NCBI GenBank assembly: GCA_947449255.1
Contig: CANFQX010000004.1
Location: forward strand, 1-64,000
Reading direction: 5' to 3'
Length of the DNA: 64,000 nucleotides
Origin: Pseudobdellovibrionaceae bacterium
Lineage (GTDB): Bacteria > Bdellovibrionota > Bdellovibrionia > Bdellovibrionales > Bdellovibrionaceae
Of the stretch, positions 36,103-45,416 are shown in pieces. Made by a program: the position numbers and the translations under genes. The stretch's first letter is position 1. Every line of letters begins with the position of its first letter. Under the pieces are notes generated by a model that searched no databases, was not told the DNA's origin, and was given only the letters and a program-made list of their open reading frames with translations.

Positions 36103-36579
36103 TCATTTGTATGTGACATTTTCGATGACAACTATTTCTTCCCCTGAAGGCTTTACGAGCTTCACCTCATCACCTTCATTTTTGCCCAATAAAGCGCGTG
36201 CAACGGGTGACTTCCATGAGATCTTACCTTGTTTTGGATCAAGCTCATCTTCGCCAACAATTTGGTAGCTGAATTCTTTCCCATCATCGTTAGATAGAGT
36301 CACTGTGGCACTAAAAAGAACCTTAGTTCCCTTCATCACCTTGGGGTCGACAACTTCTGCATCTTCTATTCTTTTGATCAAAAAATGGACCCGTCGATCA
36401 ATTTCTCGAAGTCGACGCTTGCCATATTGGTAATCTGCATTTTCAGAGCGATCACCATTGGATGCAGCCCAGGTCACAACTTCGACCACTTTAGGCCGCT
36501 CGACGTGCATTAGCTGATGAAACTCATCCTTTAATTTCGCAAGCCCCTCGGGTGTTATATAATTCTTTTTAGTATCCAT
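36103..36579 (-). CDS. greB: Transcript cleavage factor GreB
   Basis: A 158-residue Gre factor that enters the RNA polymerase secondary channel and stimulates cleavage of backtracked RNA. The N-terminal coiled coil carries the acidic tip in AASNGDRSENADYQYGKRRL, followed by REIDRRVHFLIKRIEDAEVVDP, which is typical of GreB rather than GreA. The C-terminal FKBP-like domain ends EEIVVIENVTYK. Complete and of normal length. Monocistronic; divergent from the FecR-protein gene. Confidence 0.92.
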   Translation of the reverse strand: MDTKKNYITPEGLAKLKDEFHQLMHVERPKVVEVVTWAASNGDRSENADYQYGKRRLREIDRRVHFLIKRIEDAEVVDPKVMKGTKVLFSATVTLSNDDGKEFSYQIVGEDELDPKQGKISWKSPVARALLGKNEGDEVKLVKPSGEEIVVIENVTYK

Positions 36580-36720
36580 AGAGGATATAATCTAATCGAA
36601 AAGCTTGGTGGAATCTACTTTTAAACTGAGTGGGGACTCTCCCAAGCCCTAGACTTCTCCTCGACCTCCGCACCGTCTAATTTTTCCTTGATCGAGCCGA
36701 TCTAATCTGTTGGAGGACTG

Positions 36721-38646
36721 ATGCAAAATCACTGGAAAAAACTAGGCATAGCACTATTTTGCTCGACGTCAGTTCTTGCCTTAACCTTTTATTTGTATCA
36801 ACCCAAAAACTTAAACACCCAAACTGAAAACAGTGAGCGCCCCTTAGCCTACGCCGTCAAAATTGTCGATGAGATTCAACGACGTCCTTCTTCTCGTTTA
36901 TTATGGGTTTTGCTGAATAATGGTGAGCCCATCTATAATGGCGAAGCCCTGCGAACCTCAGAACGTGGTGAAGTTCGAATTCAGTTTTCAGATTCCGAGC
37001 GCTATATTGATTTAGAACCCGACTCGCTGATTGTGCTCAAAAAAGCTGAGGGCGAAATTGCCCTTGATCTGTTAGAGGGCAGCCTTTTTGTCAGCTCAAA
37101 AAATGAAAACACTAAAAATGCAGAGACCCCTCTGATACTTAATTCTGCCAATGGCAAGGTTGACCTCTCGCGAGCCAAGGCCGCAATCACAAAACCCAAG
37201 GGGCAGTCTTTGGGAATTCAAATTGTCTCAGGAAAAGCATCCTTCCAAATAAAAAATGGCGCAAAAAAAGAGCTTCTTCAGGGGCAGTTAGGGTCCATCG
37301 AAGCCTCAGGATTTGAAGCCAGCAAGTTCGATATGAAAGTCTTATCACCATCTATGAATCAGCCCCTTACCATGGATTCAGAGAATCTAAAACCTGTTCA
37401 CTTTAGTTGGAACGGTATAACGACCAAAGATCCTCTTTCCCTGTGGACTGGATCACAACGAAAAGGCCTAAGCCTCAAAACTAAAATAGTAAATGGAAAA
37501 ACTGAAGCGTCAGTCTTGCTTCCCTTTGGCAATCACTTCTGGAAGTTGGTTGCAACAAACACTCAAGGCCAAATCACTGCCGAAAGTTCGATCTATAAAT
37601 TTGAAATTCAGGCGCGCTATGCTCCCACGATGATTTTTCCAGCTGTAGATAGCGAGATCTCGGTCGAGAAATTTCCTTCGCAGGTGAATTTTAAATGGCA
37701 AAAAGGCGAAGAAGTTAAATCCGTCACACTCGAAGTGTGGTCCGATGCAAAACTTAAAACCAGAATCTTAGAGCAAACCTTTATCAAAGAAGACAGCTTC
37801 TTGCTCTCAAATTTAAAAGGTGGAACTTATTATTGGCGCATGAGTGCTCTCTATCATGAGACTGATTCCACAATTCCCAATAAAAGCATCGCTGGGAAAA
37901 TTCAAAAATTTTCTCTGCGACAGACGCAAATCACAGATCAAAAACTTGCAACTTCAGAAGCCATCCAGCCCCTAAAGTTGGAGTTTGATTTGCCAGCCTC
38001 GCAACTGACTCAATACTTTGTCGACAAGCCCGCTTTAGACCTGAACTGGAAAATAGATGACCGTAAAAATGTCTCCTACTTTTTGGTTCGAGTGCGAGCC
38101 GAAGGCGAAGATGAATCAAAAACTTTAAACACTGAAATTAAAGATCTTAAGGTCAATTTGAACATCCCCAGAGCCGGCCGATACATTGCCTCCGTGGAAG
38201 CCCTCAAAGAAGATGGAACACTGCTTGCTAAATCACCCTCTCAAATCCTAACTTCAACGCTCTTACCCGTTTTAAAGGCCCCCTCGTTCACGGCGCCCCC
38301 TGGATTCATCTTTGGTCAACAAAATGGGCGCGCAAGTTTAACTTGGACACAGGTTGATGGAGCTAAAGAGTACTTATTTACCGTCAAAAAAGTGACCACG
38401 ACCGAAGTGAAAATGACTGAAAAAAATGAGCCACAACCAGCGACATTGCCGATTCAGCAAAAAGTCACTTCAAACAGCGCTATTGTTAAGAATTTAACCC
38501 CTGGTGAATACTCCGTCGAGGTTGTTGCCATCGACACCCATGGTCGGCTGGGAGAAATTGAAGCTCCTCGAAAAATGAAAATTCCAGAGCCTCCCGAAAG
38601 CCCCCGCCTGCGAGCCCCCTCCTCACCAAAAATAAAGGTGAACTGA
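36721..38646 (+). CDS. FecR-domain protein with fibronectin-like repeats, membrane anchored
   Basis: A 641-residue protein with one N-terminal membrane helix (LGIALFCSTSVLALTFYLY). A FecR domain (about 70-150) has the pattern NGEPIYNGEALRTSERGEVRIQFSDSERYIDLEPDSLIVL. Several beta-sandwich, fibronectin-III-like modules follow (about 215-300, 310-400, 430-520, 525-625), each with a late YYWRM- or YSVEVVA-type strand. The end is proline-rich. Ribosome binding site TGGAGG is strong. The stop codon lies 16 bases before the cyclase gene, so they form an operon. FecR-type domains act in periplasmic signalling; a sensor or scaffold for the cyclase is my inference. Confidence 0.82.
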   Translation: MQNHWKKLGIALFCSTSVLALTFYLYQPKNLNTQTENSERPLAYAVKIVDEIQRRPSSRLLWVLLNNGEPIYNGEALRTSERGEVRIQFSDSERYIDLEPDSLIVLKKAEGEIALDLLEGSLFVSSKNENTKNAETPLILNSANGKVDLSRAKAAITKPKGQSLGIQIVSGKASFQIKNGAKKELLQGQLGSIEASGFEASKFDMKVLSPSMNQPLTMDSENLKPVHFSWNGITTKDPLSLWTGSQRKGLSLKTKIVNGKTEASVLLPFGNHFWKLVATNTQGQITAESSIYKFEIQARYAPTMIFPAVDSEISVEKFPSQVNFKWQKGEEVKSVTLEVWSDAKLKTRILEQTFIKEDSFLLSNLKGGTYYWRMSALYHETDSTIPNKSIAGKIQKFSLRQTQITDQKLATSEAIQPLKLEFDLPASQLTQYFVDKPALDLNWKIDDRKNVSYFLVRVRAEGEDESKTLNTEIKDLKVNLNIPRAGRYIASVEALKEDGTLLAKSPSQILTSTLLPVLKAPSFTAPPGFIFGQQNGRASLTWTQVDGAKEYLFTVKKVTTTEVKMTEKNEPQPATLPIQQKVTSNSAIVKNLTPGEYSVEVVAIDTHGRLGEIEAPRKMKIPEPPESPRLRAPSSPKIKVN

Positions 38647-38662
38647 TGAAAAGATATTTTAT

Positions 38663-40528
38663 ATGAAAATTCCAATATCAACAAAACTGATCTCTGTGAC
38701 GATCTTAACCGTTGTAGCTTCGGCAGCTGCCATCACACTGATTTCATCTGAATATTTCGAAAAAAAAGCAGCCGAACAAATAGACATTGCAAACTTAGAA
38801 TCCGCCGCCGGCAAAGCCAAAGAGATCAACAATATCCTGACCAGCTTTGTTGATAAATCACGCGTTATTGGATCAGTCTTGCTTAAAAACTCTAACCTTG
38901 ATTTAGGGTCCACCACCAACAATGTTGGCGGCGACAACAATGCGTTGAAGGATGATCTGCTTTTTAATTTTACCAAAGACAAAAATTTTATTGCGGTGGA
39001 AGTTTTAAAAATTGATGGATCAAGCCTTGAAACCGTCGCTCGCAGAGTTAAAGATGATTTCTTTACCAGTTACAGTCTCAGTGGTTCCTATATCAATCAA
39101 CTGAGGGAACTGCAAAAATTTCCCATTCGAAGTCTTGCCCTTGGAAATATCGAAGTCAAAAATTCATCCTACCCTAAGTCCCCTGCCATGTTCACCATAG
39201 GCCTTCCCCTTGTTCACGATGCTCAAGGAAAAATCACCCATGTTGTGCTTGCCTATATAGCCCTTTCACCTCTGGAAAAGCCGTTCACTGAGCCCTCTGA
39301 AAGGACCCAATTTTTAGTAGATCGTTCTGGAGAAGTTCTAGCTCATAAAGAAGAAAGCAAAGCCTTCGCAAGACTTGATTTGAGCTCTAGCCCCTTCGTT
39401 AAAAAGGCCCTTGCACAGACCTCGACTCAGTATCAAACGAAATTTTTAGATACCGAAAGCAGTCAGCAATTTTTTGGGGCCGCAGTCTCCGCCTCTTTCG
39501 GCGTTCGCGTGATTTCTGAAACATCAGAGGCCACTATTTTGGAAGTTTCTAATGAAGTGAAGAGGCGATCTATATTTGTTGCTGGCTGTGCTGTATCAGC
39601 TGCAATTTTCTTTATATTCTTATTTTCCATGACACTCACCTCGCCAATTGAAAAATTAGCTGAGCTGATAAAATTAGTCTCTAAGGGAAATTTTGAAGTT
39701 AAAGCTCGAGATCAGGTCCGATCCCAAGATGAAGTCGGTGACCTTGCTGAAGCCTTTGATCAAATGACAGCGGGCTTAAAAGAACGAGACAAAGTGAAAA
39801 GTCTTTTTTCAAAGTTTCATGGCGTTGCCATTGCGGAAGATCTCATCAACAAAGATATCACCGTGGGCGGCCAGAGCAAAGAGGTTGTGGTCTTTTTTTC
39901 AGACATCCGAGGCTTCACTTCATTTTCTGAAAACAGATCCCCTGAGGAAGTCGTTGAAATGCTCAATGAATACTTCAGTGTCATGGTTCAGTTGATCAAT
40001 GCTTATGGTGGGGTTGTCGATAAATTTATTGGTGATGCGATCATGGCCGTTTGGGGTGCTCCTCACGGTACAGTCAACGATGCGAAAAAGGCCGTGCGAG
40101 CCAGTCTTGAAATGCGCAAAGCTTTGGAAAAATTAAACCAACGAAGAATTGCCCGAAACCACCCACCCATCCATATCGGCATGGGCGTGCATGCTGGAAA
40201 GGCTATTTCAGGAACCATTGGATCCAATGAGCGAATGGAATACACAGTCATTGGCAATACGGTCAACACGGCATCTCGAATCGAAGCCTCGACGAAGGCC
40301 TTTGGCTCAGATCTGCTTATTTCGGAAAGTGTGATTGAAAAAATTGGCAATAATTTCTTGATTGAACTTGCTGGAGATGCCGAAGTGAAAGGCCGCTCAG
40401 AAAGTATAAAAATGTTTAAAGTTCGCGGCTATCTTGCTGAAAATGGTCAATACATCGAAGTCAAAACAGCCTATTCAGACTATCAAGCTGAAGGTGCCGA
40501 TAAAGTTAAAATAAAGCCTACAGCTTAA
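38663..40528 (+). CDS. Membrane class III adenylate/guanylate cyclase with HAMP domain
   Basis: A 621-residue receptor cyclase. First membrane helix at about 8-28, a periplasmic sensor domain of about 250 residues (Cache-like), a second helix (SIFVAGCAVSAAIFFIFLFSM), a HAMP linker (about 325-380), and a catalytic CHD domain (about 415-590). Metal-binding aspartates are in FSDIRGF and KFIGDAIMAVWG; the substrate strand is MEYTVIGNTVNTASRIE and the transition-state Asn/Arg are in NTVNTASR. Lys before FIGD and Thr in EYTVIG favour ATP, giving cAMP, over GTP. It is co-transcribed with the FecR/fibronectin protein directly upstream, which may feed it a periplasmic signal. Confidence 0.92.
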   Translation: MKIPISTKLISVTILTVVASAAAITLISSEYFEKKAAEQIDIANLESAAGKAKEINNILTSFVDKSRVIGSVLLKNSNLDLGSTTNNVGGDNNALKDDLLFNFTKDKNFIAVEVLKIDGSSLETVARRVKDDFFTSYSLSGSYINQLRELQKFPIRSLALGNIEVKNSSYPKSPAMFTIGLPLVHDAQGKITHVVLAYIALSPLEKPFTEPSERTQFLVDRSGEVLAHKEESKAFARLDLSSSPFVKKALAQTSTQYQTKFLDTESSQQFFGAAVSASFGVRVISETSEATILEVSNEVKRRSIFVAGCAVSAAIFFIFLFSMTLTSPIEKLAELIKLVSKGNFEVKARDQVRSQDEVGDLAEAFDQMTAGLKERDKVKSLFSKFHGVAIAEDLINKDITVGGQSKEVVVFFSDIRGFTSFSENRSPEEVVEMLNEYFSVMVQLINAYGGVVDKFIGDAIMAVWGAPHGTVNDAKKAVRASLEMRKALEKLNQRRIARNHPPIHIGMGVHAGKAISGTIGSNERMEYTVIGNTVNTASRIEASTKAFGSDLLISESVIEKIGNNFLIELAGDAEVKGRSESIKMFKVRGYLAENGQYIEVKTAYSDYQAEGADKVKIKPTA

Positions 40529-40530
40529 AA

Positions 40531-40557
40531 AAAAGACGGCTTTTATGGCCGTCTTTT
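40531..40557. terminator. Bidirectional terminator between cyclase and pstS
   Basis: AAAAGACGGC and GCCGTCTTTT arms with a 7-base loop. A-run before and T-run after serve the convergent cyclase (plus) and pstS (minus) genes. Confidence 0.9.
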
Positions 40558-40580
40558 TTGATTCACTTTTTTAAAAGCGA

Positions 40581-41570
40581 TTACATTGTCGCTTCTTTTT
40601 TAAGAATCTGTTCAATAGTCAATCCTACTTGCGCTTCACCACCGAAAACTGTTCCCATTTTATTTTTTTTCAAATGTTCTTTGGCTTGTGTGTAAGCTGT
40701 CGCTGGAAGCGGGATGTACTGAACTTGTTTAACCATCTCAGCAGCTTTATCTAAATAAAACTCTGCATACTGCTTCACTTCAGGCCTGACCATAGCCGCC
40801 TGGTTGACGTAGATGAAAATTGGACGAGACAAGGGGAAGTAAGTTCCAGAAATAACAGTTTTTTCGTTTGGCAAAACTGCTTTTTTAGAAGGGGCTTTTG
40901 CTCCGCCAATGATACCTAAAATTTTCAATTTGTCTTTATTACTGATGTAATAAGAGTAAGGCATATAACCCAAAGCGCCTTTTGAGGAATTAACACCCAT
41001 CACACGAGTGTTATGGTCTACACTGGCTGTATAATCACCTCTTGAAGATTTTGCTTTTTCAACAATGGCTTCAGTGAAATAATCAAAAGTTCCATTATCA
41101 GTGCTCGCTCCAAATAAAGTCAATTTTTCATCGGGCCATTTCGCATTAACTTGCTTCCAAGTCATGATTTTGCCTTGAGCTGCTGGTTCCCACATTTTTT
41201 TTAGTTCTTCAGTGGTGATTTCATTAACCCAATTGTTTTTGGTATTAACCACAATAGCAATAGCATCAAAAGCTATTGGCAATTCAAAATAATTGATTTT
41301 TGAAGTGCGGCAAGTTGCCATTTCTTCTTTGGTGATAGGGCGTGAAGCATTTTGAACATCTGTTTCACCACGGCAGAATTTTTTAAAACCGCCACCAGTT
41401 CCAGAAACTCCTACGGTGACTTTTGTAGCCCCTTTTGTGAATGCTTGGTACTCCTCAGAGACAGCTTCAGTGATAGGAAATACTGTGCTTGAACCATCGA
41501 TTTTAATTAGATTTTCAGCCTTAGCTGAAAGCGATCCCAATAACATTGCAATACTAAGAACTAACTTCAT
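40581..41570 (-). CDS. pstS: Phosphate-binding protein PstS-like, orphan
   Basis: A 329-residue periplasmic binding protein with a short signal peptide ([16 protein letters not shown]). The mature N-terminus [19 protein letters not shown] and the [24 protein letters not shown] segment are typical of the PBP_like_2 phosphate-binding family, where Ser, Thr, Arg and Asp ligate phosphate. It should capture phosphate for a Pst ABC importer. No pstC, pstA, pstB or phoU lies beside it, unlike the usual operon, and I see no clear Pho box upstream. Solitary PstS-like proteins can also act as secreted scavengers. Confidence 0.88.
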   Translation of the reverse strand: MKLVLSIAMLLGSLSAKAENLIKIDGSSTVFPITEAVSEEYQAFTKGATKVTVGVSGTGGGFKKFCRGETDVQNASRPITKEEMATCRTSKINYFELPIAFDAIAIVVNTKNNWVNEITTEELKKMWEPAAQGKIMTWKQVNAKWPDEKLTLFGASTDNGTFDYFTEAIVEKAKSSRGDYTASVDHNTRVMGVNSSKGALGYMPYSYYISNKDKLKILGIIGGAKAPSKKAVLPNEKTVISGTYFPLSRPIFIYVNQAAMVRPEVKQYAEFYLDKAAEMVKQVQYIPLPATAYTQAKEHLKKNKMGTVFGGEAQVGLTIEQILKKEATM

Positions 41571-41662
41571 AATGTTCCTCCAATGAGCGGAACCCTATCA
41601 AAGATTTTTCTGTATGAGAACCTCTAGCGCATCACTATTAGGTTAGGATTGTGTTAAGACAG

Positions 41663-41690
41663 AAAAAAGGGCCCATTCAGGCCCTTTTTT
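41663..41690 (-). terminator. Terminator of the trypsin-like protease gene
   Basis: AAAAAAGGGCC and GGCCCTTTTTT arms with a CATTCA loop, T-rich on both strands, about 50 bases after the stop at 41742. Confidence 0.85.
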
Positions 41691-41741
41691 CTTCAATTAT
41701 TCTGATTTTTTAAAAATTAAAAAGGCTTTTGCTAGACGCAA

Positions 41742-42602
41742 CTATTGTTGCAACTTGCAGCCCTTTACACTGAGATCAACTTCATTGAATTGATTCAAGC
41801 ACGAATAAACCAAATAGGTTTGTTGTCCATAAGAATAGTCTTTGTGGGCTGTGATCGTTCCTGTTGCGTCCACTTCACAAGGATTATTCATTGTGCATTT
41901 TTGACCGCTCTCGCTTCCGGTGTTGTTCACGCCGATGACAGCTCTAGTGTCACGATGAATGACTGGCGAACCAGAAGTTCCGCCGATCACGACACAGCCA
42001 GGACGAGTGTATCTGATTGAATCTTCCATGGTCCACGCCGCCTCTTTAAGCTGAGTCACAAACGCTTCAATGGCGCAAGAATAACCACGATTCCAATAGC
42101 CTGAAATCACCTCAATTGGATCAGATACTGAGGGATGTTGAGATGACAACACCAAGGCATTCACACCATATTTTGATTTAATTTCACCATAGGTTTCTTT
42201 GATTTTATAAATCGTCATATCCGTTTTTGTCATAGTCGAATAAACGATTTGAGTCGCGTTTAAATGAGCTGCAATGCGATCTTGTGAATTGTATAATTTA
42301 AATGTTCTTGAGCTTGGTTTTCCATAAACGATTTGTCCCGCTTTTGGCATCCCTGTTTCAAGACAATGACCATTGGTCAGAATTAAGCCTTGGTCTGTGT
42401 CCCTAGAGTTCTCCAAACGAATCAAAGATCCTGAACAATTTGAAAGTGCAACAATGCCCTCAAAATTAAAATCATTAGAAAATTCCATTGGTAGCGACTG
42501 CAGTGACATTCCAGGTTTCGGTAACGGTAGTGCCTGCGCTGATACTGTTGCCATAGCGGCAACAAATCCAAATGCGAACACCTTAAGTAAAAGTTTTGAC
42601 AT
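41742..42602 (-). CDS. Secreted trypsin-like serine protease
   Basis: A 286-residue exported S1-type peptidase. Signal peptide (VFAFGFVAAMATVSAQA, cleavage near 24). The catalytic triad reads H79 (LILTNGHC), D128 (TKTDMTIY) and S212 (GGTSGSPV). Five or more cysteines in the second half suggest disulfides. The S1-pocket residue cannot be read with certainty. The ribosome binding site (AGGGGGGAT) is strong. Predatory bacteria encode many such secreted proteases; a role in digesting periplasmic or prey protein is inference. The protein is near the minimal size for the family. Confidence 0.88.
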   Translation of the reverse strand: MSKLLLKVFAFGFVAAMATVSAQALPLPKPGMSLQSLPMEFSNDFNFEGIVALSNCSGSLIRLENSRDTDQGLILTNGHCLETGMPKAGQIVYGKPSSRTFKLYNSQDRIAAHLNATQIVYSTMTKTDMTIYKIKETYGEIKSKYGVNALVLSSQHPSVSDPIEVISGYWNRGYSCAIEAFVTQLKEAAWTMEDSIRYTRPGCVVIGGTSGSPVIHRDTRAVIGVNNTGSESGQKCTMNNPCEVDATGTITAHKDYSYGQQTYLVYSCLNQFNEVDLSVKGCKLQQ

Positions 42603-42670
42603 AAAATCCCCCCTACAACTAACCTATTCGAATCTAATTTAGAGATGCAATAGAATAAGCAGTTTTTGAC

Positions 42671-43936
42671 TTAAAGCTTCACACTTAAGCCATCTTTTAA
42701 AGCCATTTTCTGAGCTCGTAGAGCCGGAATCAACCCCATCAGAGTTCCACCTGAAAAAGTAATCAAAATCAGTAAAAAATCAAACCCAGTCAACGCTGGC
42801 CCTCCCAGGAACAGTCCAAATTCGGACTCCAGCCAAGGCTTCAGCAGTGCTATTAAACCCACAGATAATCCAACGCCAAGCGCAACGCCTAAAAATGTTA
42901 AAACCGCGGACTCAAAAACTAGCAATCCCACCAACTGGCTTGACCTTGCACCTAAGGCCCGCAAAATAGCCATCTCGCGACGACGCTCGTTCAAGGTTGT
43001 CGTGAGTGCAATCAGCATCGCCATGAAACCCACAACCACGACCATCCAGGAAATAATGCGCAAAACTTTTTCTGCGTAAGACAATCCTCCCCAGAGCTCG
43101 CTCAAGGCCACTCCTGGTATAATGGCCATCAGTGGTTCTGGTTTGTAATCATTGATTTCTCTTTGCAGTCTTAGGGTGTCGATTCGTGATTTGGCACCGA
43201 CAAAAAAGGCCGTGATCTCATCAACCACAAGATCTTCTTTGCGAATTTGATTTGCGGGAATCATTTTATCGCGAGTGGGCATGGCGCCATCTTTCCAATC
43301 GATGTGCAAAGCTTCTCCCCCCTCCAGACTCATATAGACGGCCCGATCCAGGGGCGTTCCTGTCTGCTTCATTATTCCCACAATTTCAAATGGCTTATCC
43401 CCATGATGAACAACACCTTCACCTTTTGTAATTCCATGTGAAACTATAATTTTATCGCCCAAATGATAATTTAGCTTTTTGACAACATCCGCGCCAACCA
43501 CAACATCCCAAAGTCCTTCAAGGATCCGTCCGGACTGCAACTCAATGCGCTGATCACCTCGAAAATGATAATATTTAAAAAAATCTTCATTGGTTCCAAC
43601 AACCCGAAATCCGCGATGTGCATCTCCTAAAGAATAGGGAATGGTCCACCCAATGGCGGGATTTTTTTTGAGTTCTTGATAACTTTTCCAACTCACGTTG
43701 TTGGTTGCAGATCCCATATTAAAAACGGTGTACAGCAACAGCTGCAGAGAACCACTCCTTGCACCCACGATCAAATCCGTTTTGCTGATGGTTTGGGTGA
43801 ACCCTTCTTCGGCTGCGCGCTTCGCCCTCTCTACCGACAGCAATAAGGACACACTGAGGGCTATCGAGATCACCGTTAAGGATGTGGCAAAGACTCTATT
43901 TCTAAGTGATTTGAAAGCCAGCTCTAATAAAACCAT
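42671..43936 (-). CDS. ABC transporter permease of the FtsX/MacB type
   Basis: A 421-residue permease with four membrane helices: one at the N-terminus (SLTVISIALSVSLLL), then a large periplasmic MacB-like domain (about 40-285), then three helices (ISWMVVVVGFMAMLIALTT, VFESAVLTFLGVALGVGLSVGLIALL, FDFLLILITFSGGTLMGLIPA). NERRREMAILRALGA is the cytoplasmic coupling motif of the family. It follows the ATPase gene by 41 bases. Such systems are mechanotransmitters or extract substrates from the periplasmic face rather than importing. Operon partner DUF3299 suggests a metal-linked envelope function; substrate unknown. Confidence 0.88.
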   Translation of the reverse strand: MVLLELAFKSLRNRVFATSLTVISIALSVSLLLSVERAKRAAEEGFTQTISKTDLIVGARSGSLQLLLYTVFNMGSATNNVSWKSYQELKKNPAIGWTIPYSLGDAHRGFRVVGTNEDFFKYYHFRGDQRIELQSGRILEGLWDVVVGADVVKKLNYHLGDKIIVSHGITKGEGVVHHGDKPFEIVGIMKQTGTPLDRAVYMSLEGGEALHIDWKDGAMPTRDKMIPANQIRKEDLVVDEITAFFVGAKSRIDTLRLQREINDYKPEPLMAIIPGVALSELWGGLSYAEKVLRIISWMVVVVGFMAMLIALTTTLNERRREMAILRALGARSSQLVGLLVFESAVLTFLGVALGVGLSVGLIALLKPWLESEFGLFLGGPALTGFDFLLILITFSGGTLMGLIPALRAQKMALKDGLSVKL

Positions 43937-43977
43937 AATTATTTCCTAACAATTTTCAAATTCAATTTATTCATTAA

Positions 43978-44679
43978 CTAGGATTGATTGATCGTCTGTA
44001 AAGAAAGACTTAGAGAAAAAAGATTTTCAATACTGCGATCATGAGAAACAAAGACCACTGTTGTGCCAAAGTGTTCAGCAACCTCAAAAAGCAATTTCAA
44101 AAATTTTTCGCGGTGATCGGTATCAAGAGCAGAAGTGGGCTCATCAGCCAGCAGCAGATCTGGCGTCCCCAGCAAAGCTCTGGCCACCGCCACACGCTGT
44201 TGTTGGCCGACACTGAGTTCAAGCACTTTTTTATCAGCAAGATCACCAATTCCCAGATTCCCACAAAGCCCCCGAATGACAAGCTGAACATCTGAACCCT
44301 TCAAGCGGGCCTTGCGCGCAGGGCTTAAATACAAGGGCAGTATGATATTTTCAAAAACCGTAAGATAGGGAATTAAATTAAAACTCTGAAAAATATAGCC
44401 CAAATGTTCCGCTCGAAAAGAATCTCGCTCTGCGGGTTTCATTAAACACAAATCTTTGCCAAGAATTTTTAAGCTTCCGCTGTTGGGCTGCAAAACGCCG
44501 GCAAGGCATTCTAGCAATGTTGTTTTTCCTGATCCACTGGGACCAAATAAAAATAAATTTTCTCCGGGCATAACTTTAAATGCAGGAATATTTAATGTGG
44601 GCTTATCTTGCCCTTCATAGGTAAAAAAAAGATTTTTAATTTCAATCAATGGTTCTTTTGAGTTCAGTGGCTGATTCAC
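43978..44679 (-). CDS. ABC transporter ATP-binding protein (LolD/MacB-like)
   Basis: A 233-residue ATPase with Walker A GPSGSGKTT (about 41-49), Q loop (FQSFNLIPYL), signature LSVGQQQRVAVARAL, Walker B LLLADEPTSALD and switch His in VFVSHD. It belongs to the three-component LolD/MacB/FtsE branch and partners the FtsX-type permease downstream. It lies 87 bases downstream of the DUF3299 gene; the three genes form one minus-strand operon DUF3299-ATPase-permease. Confidence 0.9.
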   Translation of the reverse strand: MNQPLNSKEPLIEIKNLFFTYEGQDKPTLNIPAFKVMPGENLFLFGPSGSGKTTLLECLAGVLQPNSGSLKILGKDLCLMKPAERDSFRAEHLGYIFQSFNLIPYLTVFENIILPLYLSPARKARLKGSDVQLVIRGLCGNLGIGDLADKKVLELSVGQQQRVAVARALLGTPDLLLADEPTSALDTDHREKFLKLLFEVAEHFGTTVVFVSHDRSIENLFSLSLSLQTINQS

Positions 44680-44766
44680 CTTTTTTATCCTCGACTCTGT
44701 TTGTTCTTCTTAACTTTTCTTATTCATTTTAAGTTTTTCTGGAAAACCCTTATTTTTTTAAAAAAA

Positions 44767-45234
44767 CTATTTATAAAGTTCAACACTCTCCCCTTGGATT
44801 TCGAAGGAAGCGTCGCCATACATAGATTTCTTGGTGATGATCTTAAACGTGCCATAGACCCAAATGGGCTCATAAAAAGAGGAGGTCCCTTTTTTCATCT
44901 TAACATAAACCATTTGATTCGATGGAGGTGGTGGAACATGAATGCAGGCCTGTGCATTGGGAACTAAAAGAAATTCGGTGACATCTTTCTGATTGTCCTC
45001 AAGGGGAACCATAAATCCTGGCAACTTCACAAGCTTCCCATCAAGGGCCTCCAACTCCTTCGGAGCCTTCCCTGTGATATAATCCATCTCCCCCAGTTGC
45101 CTCCAGTCCAACTCTATGGCCGACTGAAAACCCGAGGAACCACTCCAGTATTGTAAGACCAAGGCGCCAAGAACCATCGCAAGAAGAACAACCGCACTTA
45201 CAATCCACCTATTGGAGACAATCCATTTTTTCAT
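44767..45234 (-). CDS. Membrane-anchored DUF3299-family protein
   Basis: A 155-residue protein with an N-terminal membrane helix or uncleaved signal (WIVSAVVLLAMVLGALVLQYW) and a periplasmic domain. The DUF3299 signature is VPLEDNQKDVTEFLLVPNAQACIHVPPPPSNQMVYV; the Cys-x-His within it is conserved and may bind a metal. In gammaproteobacteria DUF3299 genes occur with MacB-like ABC genes in zinc-responsive clusters, from memory of the family; that link makes metal homeostasis the best guess here. No Zur box is evident upstream. Confidence 0.78.
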   Translation of the reverse strand: MKKWIVSNRWIVSAVVLLAMVLGALVLQYWSGSSGFQSAIELDWRQLGEMDYITGKAPKELEALDGKLVKLPGFMVPLEDNQKDVTEFLLVPNAQACIHVPPPPSNQMVYVKMKKGTSSFYEPIWVYGTFKIITKKSMYGDASFEIQGESVELYK

Positions 45235-45416
45235 CGCTCCATTAAAGCCAGCCTCGTTTTAAAATGCAATAGGACTTAGTCCAATTCACTTGAAATGCCA
45301 TCTTGCAATACCTTAAATTGCAGTTTCTAGTTTCCATTTAGTGACCTTTTAGATACCCTCTGAAAACCTGTTAATAACGATAGCCATCGAGCTCTATAAA
45401 CAAAGTTAGGCCCATC

